Positions 1-5,164 of a DNA stretch of 5,164 nt are shown in pieces. Origin of the DNA: Bacteroidales bacterium (GTDB lineage: Bacteria; Bacteroidota; Bacteroidia; Bacteroidales; UBA932); contig JAEDMF010000121.1 in assembly GCA_016303175.1 (NCBI GenBank), positions 1-5,164 on the forward strand. The letters are read 5' to 3'. Position 1 is the stretch's first letter; each line of letters opens with the position of its first letter. The position numbers were made by a program, and so were the translations under genes. The notes under the pieces are model-generated. The model ran no database searches, had not been told where the DNA came from, and saw only the letters and a program-made list of their open reading frames with translations.

Positions 1-437
1 TGGACAGGAAGTTCTTCGTGATTGTGGATGATGCCATAGGCAATGCAGAAGGCGAGGTGGCTGTACACTTCCACCTGCCCCAGACCAATACCGAGATTGA
101 AGCTGAGGCTTGCCTGTCCTATACCACCTTCTCTGACGGCAACAATATGCTTGTGAAGACAATTTCCGACCAGGCCTGCACACTTGAAAGCCGTACTGGT
201 TATCTCTCCGAGGAAACCAACAAAGAGCTTGAGCGTCCTGCCTACAAGGTGGCCGTGAGCAAGACGGCTGACCAGAGTGCCGTGCGCTTCGCTACCGTGA
301 TTTATCCTTGCTCCGATGCTGTGGCTGCAAAGGGCACGGTCAGCGTATCCCTGCCCGGTGAATACAGCAAGGATGAAGTCAAGATTTCCGTGACAGTGGA
401 CGGAATCAATACAGAATATGCAGTAAGTCTAAAATAA
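1..437 (+). CDS. Heparinase II/III-family polysaccharide lyase, C-terminal part (5' end outside window)
   Basis: The reading frame is already open at base 3 and ends at TAA 435-437, giving the last 144 residues of a larger protein. The GTG at base 18 lies inside a conserved beta-strand (DRKFFVIVDDAIG) and is not a credible start. The pattern of that strand, then AVHFHL, then FSDGNNMLVKT and later ERPAYKVAVSK and FATVIYP, is what I know from the C-terminal beta-sandwich of heparinase II/III-type lyases, especially family PL12 (heparin-sulfate lyase, usually about 650-700 residues). These enzymes cleave uronic-acid-containing glycosaminoglycans by beta-elimination, at the cell surface or in the periplasm. 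The catalytic alpha-toroid is upstream, so neither active-site residues nor a signal peptide can be checked. PL15, PL17 or PL21 membership is possible on this fragment alone. The surface glycan-binding lipoprotein starts 6 bases after the stop, so the genes are almost certainly cotranscribed. Family assignment is fairly sure; exact PL family and substrate are inference. Confidence 0.77.
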   Translation, partial: DRKFFVIVDDAIGNAEGEVAVHFHLPQTNTEIEAEACLSYTTFSDGNNMLVKTISDQACTLESRTGYLSEETNKELERPAYKVAVSKTADQSAVRFATVIYPCSDAVAAKGTVSVSLPGEYSKDEVKISVTVDGINTEYAVSLK

Positions 438-443
438 CAACCT

Positions 444-2582
444 ATGAAACCGAAAACATATATAGTCAGGCTAGCTTTTCTGGCAGCTGTGTGTCTGGGC
501 CTCCTGTCTTGTTCCCGAGAGGAGCAGGAGGCAAGTTTCTCGCTATATTATGCTTCGCTTTCCAACATAGGGCCTTCGATGAACTACACCACGGAGGCTC
601 CGACCTGGAAAGGGGCTGAACCCTCATCGTTTGCAGTTGCGGCCGTAAGGCTGGACGGCGAACGCATCGATTGCCCGTCAATATCCATCAATGCCAATAC
701 AGGTGCAATCAGCATTACCGATACCGAAAACCTTACCGTCGGTACCTATACTGTGGATGTCAGCTGCGTCAGCGCCGGCGTTACCCGTACAATCCCTGAG
801 GCTTTCACAATGTATATGATTCAGGCCATTCCCGATGCCGAAGATGTGAAAGTCAAACTGGAGGAAGGAGAGACGGGAGTGCCTGTCGTCAAGATAGATA
901 TGTCAGACATGAAGACTTCCGCAATGTCCCGCATCCTGGAAATTACCGGGGAGTCGGTGTCAGTATCATCCTTGGAACTCGTACAGGAGGAAGGCTTCGA
1001 GTACTTCACCATAAGCAACAAGGGTGTGATAAGCGTCAACAAGAATTTCAAAGGACAATATGTTCCAGGCGTCTATTCCATTGATGTAAAGGTAATTACA
1101 CCGGCAGGCGAAATGGTTTATCCGGATGTGATGAAGGTGGATATTACCAGCCTTCCAGTTTCTCTTACTTATCTGCCCGCTGAGATTGAAGTGGAGACAG
1201 GCAGAGCTTATACTTCGGATGTTCCCGCTTACGTAGGTTCTGTGGATGACCTTCAGTTCTCCCTGTCCTCCGTTGAACCCGCTACGGACAAGATTACCGT
1301 CGATGCCTCCACGGCAGTCGTGACTCTGGGTACGGACAACGGTTTTGCTCCCGGCGAAAACTTTACTCTCAGTGTCAAGGCTGTCAACAAATACGGAGAG
1401 ACCGAATTCAGCAATGTGCTGAAAATCAATATTGTGGCCTTTATCCCGCCCATCGACCCCGAGACTTTCAAATATGATGTGGCGACTACTATCCAGGGAG
1501 CGGCAGTAACTGCCAAACCTGACGCCGGACTTGTCGGCGGAAGCGTCCGGTTCGCGCTTGAAACCGTGCCTGCCGAGCTCGAAGGCCTGCTCAGCATCGA
1601 TATTTTGACAGGTGAAATCACCCTGCCCAAAGGCAGCGATGTTCCTGTCGGTGAATATTCCGTAGTAGTCAAGGCCTCCAACATCAAGGGCGAGGCCACA
1701 ACAACGCTGAATATACATGTCAATGAAAATCCTTTCTGGTTCACCAGGATACTTTACGGCAACAATCTCGGTATCGATCCCGCAACCAATGCCAACCAGT
1801 ACTGGTATGATACGGCAGCGGCTTTCGCTGCGGCAAGCCTTGTACCTAAGACGGATGTTAAGGAAGGTATTGAGCTGGAATGGAGCGTGCAAACGAACAA
1901 ATTCTGTTCCGGTACTACCATAGATTCTGCAACAGGTGAGCTCAAGTTTGCCTCAAGCGGATTCTCTGTCAACAAGGTCGGCCTTGTAACGGTTACTGCC
2001 ACGGCAGGCAAGGGCCAGGAGGGCGAGACTTCGGTGAGCGTGCCTGTCTTCTTCTCCTTTGTGCAGGCTACGGAAGGGGTGCTCATAAAATATGTGCCTT
2101 TCGTAATGCAGGTCAATCCCCGAAAGGGAGGCACCTTCAATGCCCCCGAAATAACAGGTGTGGACCCTGTGTCCAACTTCATTATGGACTTCCGCCGCAG
2201 TGCTGAATATTACAACTTCAACGGTCCGGCAAGCCATATATCCGGCGTATTGGATAGTAAGAAAGAGGGGTATAAAACCTTCTTTATGGCAAAATTGTGG
2301 GAGAAGTTTTATGCAGATCGTGGAGAACCGTCCACCAACTACGGTGAAAAGGCTCCCATGTCCATCTGGCATAAAAAATCCCAGTCAAATATTGCCCTAG
2401 TTTATTTCAGCAAGGAGAATGCTGCCGTTGTGGTGAACCCCGACAAGTGGAAATACGATGGGGCCTATGCCAACGGTGCCTTTACTGCCGAGGCAATTTA
2501 TATTACCAATGGCGATGGAAACGATGTAAACAAAGGCAAAACAATAACCCCCGTTTGGATATGGTTTGACGAAAGATTTTAA
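444..2582 (+). CDS. Surface glycan-binding lipoprotein of a PUL (SGBP, probably BT4661/DUF4958-like)
   Basis: Complete 712-residue protein. The ATG at 444 is chosen because it begins a lipoprotein signal peptide: basic MKPK, a hydrophobic stretch at residues 7-21, and lipobox L20-L21-S22-C23. The following SREEQ resembles the acidic export signal that sends Bacteroidetes lipoproteins to the outer face of the outer membrane. Residues about 31-430 form four divergent Ig/cadherin-like repeats. Each has an 'I-D/N-x-x-T-G-x-I-T' hairpin (around G87, G194, A291, G390) followed by 'G-x-Y-x-V-x-V-K' (around 100, 209, 304, 403). A fifth, weaker copy lies near 430-540 (IDSATGELKF at 493-502). Residues about 545-712 form a separate domain rich in aromatic residues (W619, W642, W669, W705, W707) and basic residues. 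No catalytic motif is seen. The position between a heparinase-like lyase and susC fits a protein that captures polymer at the surface and hands it to the SusCD complex. I recall this family as DUF4958 / surface glycan-binding, with B. thetaiotaomicron BT4661 as the heparin-locus example; that link is from memory. The lipoprotein call is firm, glycan binding is likely, and the ligand is inferred. Confidence 0.85.
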   Translation: MKPKTYIVRLAFLAAVCLGLLSCSREEQEASFSLYYASLSNIGPSMNYTTEAPTWKGAEPSSFAVAAVRLDGERIDCPSISINANTGAISITDTENLTVGTYTVDVSCVSAGVTRTIPEAFTMYMIQAIPDAEDVKVKLEEGETGVPVVKIDMSDMKTSAMSRILEITGESVSVSSLELVQEEGFEYFTISNKGVISVNKNFKGQYVPGVYSIDVKVITPAGEMVYPDVMKVDITSLPVSLTYLPAEIEVETGRAYTSDVPAYVGSVDDLQFSLSSVEPATDKITVDASTAVVTLGTDNGFAPGENFTLSVKAVNKYGETEFSNVLKINIVAFIPPIDPETFKYDVATTIQGAAVTAKPDAGLVGGSVRFALETVPAELEGLLSIDILTGEITLPKGSDVPVGEYSVVVKASNIKGEATTTLNIHVNENPFWFTRILYGNNLGIDPATNANQYWYDTAAAFAAASLVPKTDVKEGIELEWSVQTNKFCSGTTIDSATGELKFASSGFSVNKVGLVTVTATAGKGQEGETSVSVPVFFSFVQATEGVLIKYVPFVMQVNPRKGGTFNAPEITGVDPVSNFIMDFRRSAEYYNFNGPASHISGVLDSKKEGYKTFFMAKLWEKFYADRGEPSTNYGEKAPMSIWHKKSQSNIALVYFSKENAAVVVNPDKWKYDGAYANGAFTAEAIYITNGDGNDVNKGKTITPVWIWFDERF

Positions 2583-2587
2583 GGAGG
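2581..2587 (+). promoter_or_regulatory. Strong Shine-Dalgarno (AAGGAGG) for the susC-like gene
   Basis: AAGGAGG matches the full anti-Shine-Dalgarno core and ends 8 bases before the ATG at 2596, an ideal spacing. Its first two bases are the last two of the upstream TAA stop (2580-2582), so ribosomes finishing the lipoprotein gene terminate directly on it, which would allow translational coupling. It supports 2596 as the true start. By contrast, the lipoprotein gene at 444 is preceded only by an A-rich sequence (AAAATAACAACCT), the usual Bacteroidetes situation. Confidence 0.8.
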
Positions 2588-2595
2588 ACTGAATT

Positions 2596-5164
2596 ATGAG
2601 AAGATTTTTACTTATTGTAATGGCAGCCCTACTGGGCACTGCGGCTTTTGCTCAAACCATCACCGTGTCAGGTACTGTCAAGGAAGACAGCAATGAACCG
2701 GCAATCGGAGCTAGCGTCATCGTAAGCGGCACGACCAACGGTGTCGTGACCGACATCAACGGTCGTTACACCATCAAGGCCAAGAAGGGTCAGGTGCTGG
2801 TATTCAACTATCTGGGCTTCAAGGAAGAGAAGGTGATGCTCACCGGCCAGACCATCGTGGACATCAAACTCAAACCCGATGTGAACCTGCTCGACGAACT
2901 TGTGGTCGTAGGTTATGGCGCCACCAAGCGCAGTGACCTCACCGGTTCAGTGGCTTCCGTTTCGGCCGACAAGGTGTCCCACTTCCAGTCAGCATCCGTG
3001 CTGGACGCTCTCAGCGGCCAGATTGCCGGTGTGAGCATAGTCTCCACCGATGGTGCCCCCGGTTCCGGCTTCGACATAAAGATCAGGGGTGTGGGCTCCA
3101 TCAACGGTGATGCCAGCCCTTTGTATGTAGTAGACGGTTTTCAGGTGGACAACATCGATTACCTCGCCAACAGCGACATTGAGTCCATCGAGTTCCTCAA
3201 GGATGCTTCCTCATCAGCCATCTACGGTTCCCGTGCTGCCAACGGCGTTGTTATGGTGACCACCAAGTCCGGCAAGAACGGCAAGGTCAGCGTGAGCTAC
3301 AATGGTTCGGCGAGCTGGCGTGCCATCACCAAGACCCTGGACCTGATGACCCCCTATGAGTTCGTGGGCCTCCAGATGGAAGCCTGGCCAGACAAGTTCA
3401 CAGGCACCTATTATAAGGATGATGCGGATGCCCGCTTCCACAGCATCGAGGATTACCGCGACCAGAAAGGCGTGGACTGGCAGAATGAGACCTTCCGTCC
3501 CAGCTGGTCCCACGACCATAATGTTTCAGTCAGCGGCGGCAACGACAATACCAAGTACGCCCTGTCCTTCTCGGATTATATTGAGAACGGTATTTTCACC
3601 AACAGCAGTTTCGACAAGAAGACAGCAAAAGTCAGAATCAACCAGAAGATGAGCAAGCACGTCTCCCTGGATGCCACCCTCAATTACTCCAACACCACAA
3701 AGAAAGGCGTGGGCACCTCCGGTGACCAGGGCCGTTTCAATATGCTCGGACAAATTCTGCGCGCAAGGCCTACCGGCGGTCTCCGCATGACCGACGAGGA
3801 ACTGCTTGCCGCCAGCATCGACCCCCTGGAACTGGAGAGCAGCGAGTCTCTCTCGCAGGTTAACCCCATAGTTCAGGCCCAGTCCGTGGACAATACCCGC
3901 AAGTCCGAGATGTGGTCCGGCAATGTTGCCGCCACCGTGGATTTCGGCAAGGGTTTCAAATTGCGCAGTGCCGTCCAGTATTCCAATACGGTCGGACGCA
4001 ACTACGTTTTCTACAATGAAGGTTCCAAGGAGTCCTACCGCAACAGCCAGAAGCCTTTCGGCCAGAACCAGATTACAGTGGAACACCGCTGGTCCAACTT
4101 CAACTACCTTATATATACTATGCCCAAGATGAAGGGCAATGCCCTTGAGGTGACCGTGGGCCACGAGGTGTCGGGCCGCAACAGCGAATATACCATAGCC
4201 CAGTCCACCGACTTCCCCTTCGACAACCTGGGCAACAGCAACCTCGGCCTGGGTGCAACCCCCAGCAAGGTGCAGTCCTACTATGCCGACAAGCTGCTCC
4301 TGTCGTTCTTCGCAAGAGCCAACTACAATTATGCTGACCGTTTCCTGGTTACTGCCACAGTCCGTGCCGATGGTTCGACGGTGTTCAGTGACCTCCACAA
4401 ATGGGGATGCTTCCCGTCCTTCTCCGCCGCCTGGAAAATCTCCAATGAGGCATGGATGAAGCAGCAGAAGACCGTTTCCAGCCTCAAGCTCCGTGCCGGC
4501 TGGGGTATGGTGGGCAACGACCGCATATCCAGCTTCCTCTCGCAGGAACTCTACTCTACCGTCAAATGGGGCAGCGGCACCACTGTAACTACAGGCCTTG
4601 TGCCCAAGCAGCTGGCCAACCCCGACCTCAGGTGGGAAGCCTCACAGAGTACCAACATCGGTATTGACGCCGGTTTCTTCAAAGACAGGCTCACCCTTAC
4701 TGCGGACATCTTCCGCAAGGATACCAAGGATCTGCTGATGCAGGCATCCATCCCTTCCGCCACGGGTTTCACCTCCCAGTGGCAGAATGTGGGCAAGATC
4801 CGCAACGACGGTCTTGAGATTGCCCTGCACAGTGTGAACCTTGATACCAAGGGAGGCTTCTTCTGGAGCACCGACTTCAACATTTCCTTCATACGCAACG
4901 AAGTCCTCGCCATTGCCGACGGTGACAAATATATGTACACCTCTGCCGGATGGAACAGCGAGTACAAGGGTTACGACTACCGTGTGGCTGTAGGCAGCGC
5001 AATAGGTGAAATTTACGGCTATGTATATGACGGAGTATATCAGGATTCTGATTTTACGGTGGATGCCGTTAGCGGAAAGTACATTCTCAAATCCGGTGTG
5101 ACGGACATCACCGACCACGCAGGTTTGAGTGCTTCCAATCCCCTCAAGCCCGGTTTCGTGAAAT
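2596..5164 (+). CDS. SusC-like TonB-linked outer-membrane transporter (3' end outside window)
   Basis: Open frame of 856 complete codons with no stop before the window edge; SusC proteins usually have about 1000-1050 residues, so the last beta-strands are missing. It would be the outer-membrane channel that imports oligosaccharides with a SusD lid, energised by TonB-ExbBD. A signal peptide covers residues 1-19 with probable cleavage at AFA-Q20. Residues about 21-96 are a carboxypeptidase-regulatory-like domain (VSGTVKEDSNEPAIGASV, then GVVTDINGRYTI). The TonB-box region DELVVVGYG is at 100-108, immediately before the plug (about 113-232), which contains LYVVDGF at 176-182 and the hallmark IESIEFLKDASSSAIYGSRA at 195-214. 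The beta-barrel follows from about 235, with barrel motifs such as FPSFSAAWKIS (606-616) and LRAGWGMVGN (632-641). No N-terminal STN domain is present, so signalling to an anti-sigma factor is not expected; PULs of this type are usually controlled by a hybrid two-component or similar regulator elsewhere. The codons are strongly C/G-ending, unlike the lipoprotein gene, consistent with high expression. Substrate cannot be read from the sequence; a glycosaminoglycan is inferred from the neighbours. Confidence 0.97.
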   Translation, partial: MRRFLLIVMAALLGTAAFAQTITVSGTVKEDSNEPAIGASVIVSGTTNGVVTDINGRYTIKAKKGQVLVFNYLGFKEEKVMLTGQTIVDIKLKPDVNLLDELVVVGYGATKRSDLTGSVASVSADKVSHFQSASVLDALSGQIAGVSIVSTDGAPGSGFDIKIRGVGSINGDASPLYVVDGFQVDNIDYLANSDIESIEFLKDASSSAIYGSRAANGVVMVTTKSGKNGKVSVSYNGSASWRAITKTLDLMTPYEFVGLQMEAWPDKFTGTYYKDDADARFHSIEDYRDQKGVDWQNETFRPSWSHDHNVSVSGGNDNTKYALSFSDYIENGIFTNSSFDKKTAKVRINQKMSKHVSLDATLNYSNTTKKGVGTSGDQGRFNMLGQILRARPTGGLRMTDEELLAASIDPLELESSESLSQVNPIVQAQSVDNTRKSEMWSGNVAATVDFGKGFKLRSAVQYSNTVGRNYVFYNEGSKESYRNSQKPFGQNQITVEHRWSNFNYLIYTMPKMKGNALEVTVGHEVSGRNSEYTIAQSTDFPFDNLGNSNLGLGATPSKVQSYYADKLLLSFFARANYNYADRFLVTATVRADGSTVFSDLHKWGCFPSFSAAWKISNEAWMKQQKTVSSLKLRAGWGMVGNDRISSFLSQELYSTVKWGSGTTVTTGLVPKQLANPDLRWEASQSTNIGIDAGFFKDRLTLTADIFRKDTKDLLMQASIPSATGFTSQWQNVGKIRNDGLEIALHSVNLDTKGGFFWSTDFNISFIRNEVLAIADGDKYMYTSAGWNSEYKGYDYRVAVGSAIGEIYGYVYDGVYQDSDFTVDAVSGKYILKSGVTDITDHAGLSASNPLKPGFVK

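Larger units (their letters stand above)
1..5164 (+). other. PUL operon segment: lyase, surface glycan-binding lipoprotein, susC
   Basis: Three same-strand genes are separated by only 6 and 13 bases, with no terminator hairpin and no convincing Bacteroides-type promoter (TTTG / TAnnTTTG pair) between them. This indicates one transcript that begins upstream of the window and continues past it, presumably into susD. The gene content corresponds to depolymerise, capture and import steps. As I recall it, the same order occurs at BT4662-BT4661-BT4660 in the B. thetaiotaomicron heparin/heparan sulfate locus, which is the reason for proposing that substrate class. Confidence 0.8.

Noticed and set aside
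18..437. Reading the first gene as a small 139-residue protein starting at GTG 18
   Set aside because: The frame is open upstream to base 3, and the residues before the GTG (DRKFF) belong to the conserved lyase strand, so this is the tail of a larger protein.
438..443. Search for a terminator or leader RNA between lyase and lipoprotein genes
   Set aside because: The gap is only 6 bases and holds no inverted repeat.
966..1892. Long antisense open frame (308 codons, - strand) opposite the lipoprotein gene
   Set aside because: It lies wholly within a well-supported lipoprotein gene. The protein has no recognisable domain, an odd composition rich in Cys/Arg/His, and no upstream signal; it is a by-product of sense codon use.
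2500..2595. Possible internal promoter before susC (TATGGTTTG near 2560)
   Set aside because: The spacing does not fit the Bacteroides -7 TAnnTTTG consensus, there is no clear -33 TTG element, and the site is inside coding sequence with only 13 bases between genes.
3526..4398. Antisense open frame of 290 codons (- strand) opposite the susC-like gene
   Set aside because: The strongly C-ending codons of susC remove stops from the opposite strand. The product is a low-complexity run of Val/Gly/Ala/His with no family resemblance, while the sense frame matches SusC throughout.

Overview
The window looks like part of a polysaccharide utilisation locus (PUL) from a member of the Bacteroidales (Bacteroides or a relative). 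The basis is a SusC-type TonB-dependent transporter directly downstream of a surface lipoprotein and a heparinase II/III-type lyase, all on the + strand and nearly gapless. The GC content is fairly high for Bacteroides, especially in the transporter, so the genus is left open.

Layout: bases 1-437 are the last 144 codons of a heparinase II/III-family polysaccharide lyase whose start lies upstream of the window. Six bases later, 444-2582 encodes a complete 712-residue lipoprotein. It has a lipobox, tandem Ig/cadherin-like repeats and a distinct aromatic-rich C-terminal domain, and is best read as a surface glycan-binding protein. After 13 bases that contain a perfect Shine-Dalgarno sequence, a SusC-like outer-membrane transporter starts at 2596 and runs off the end of the window without a stop (856 complete codons; perhaps 150-200 missing). 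The partner susD gene would be expected just downstream.

How they work together: the lyase cuts a uronic-acid-containing polysaccharide, the lipoprotein holds the polymer at the cell surface, and the SusC-like channel (with an unseen SusD lid) imports the oligosaccharides using TonB energy. The order lyase, surface glycan-binding lipoprotein, SusC matches, as I recall it, the start of the Bacteroides thetaiotaomicron heparin/heparan sulfate locus (BT4662-BT4661-BT4660). A glycosaminoglycan, most likely heparin/heparan sulfate, is therefore the leading substrate hypothesis, but it is inferred and not proven here.

No RNA gene, mobile element, CRISPR array, terminator or credible internal promoter was seen. 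There is no gene-free stretch longer than 13 bases. I do not see an undescribed system. The most noteworthy points are the repeat architecture and charge polarity of the lipoprotein, the strong Shine-Dalgarno in front of susC in a phylum that rarely uses one, and the codon-composition contrast between neighbouring genes.
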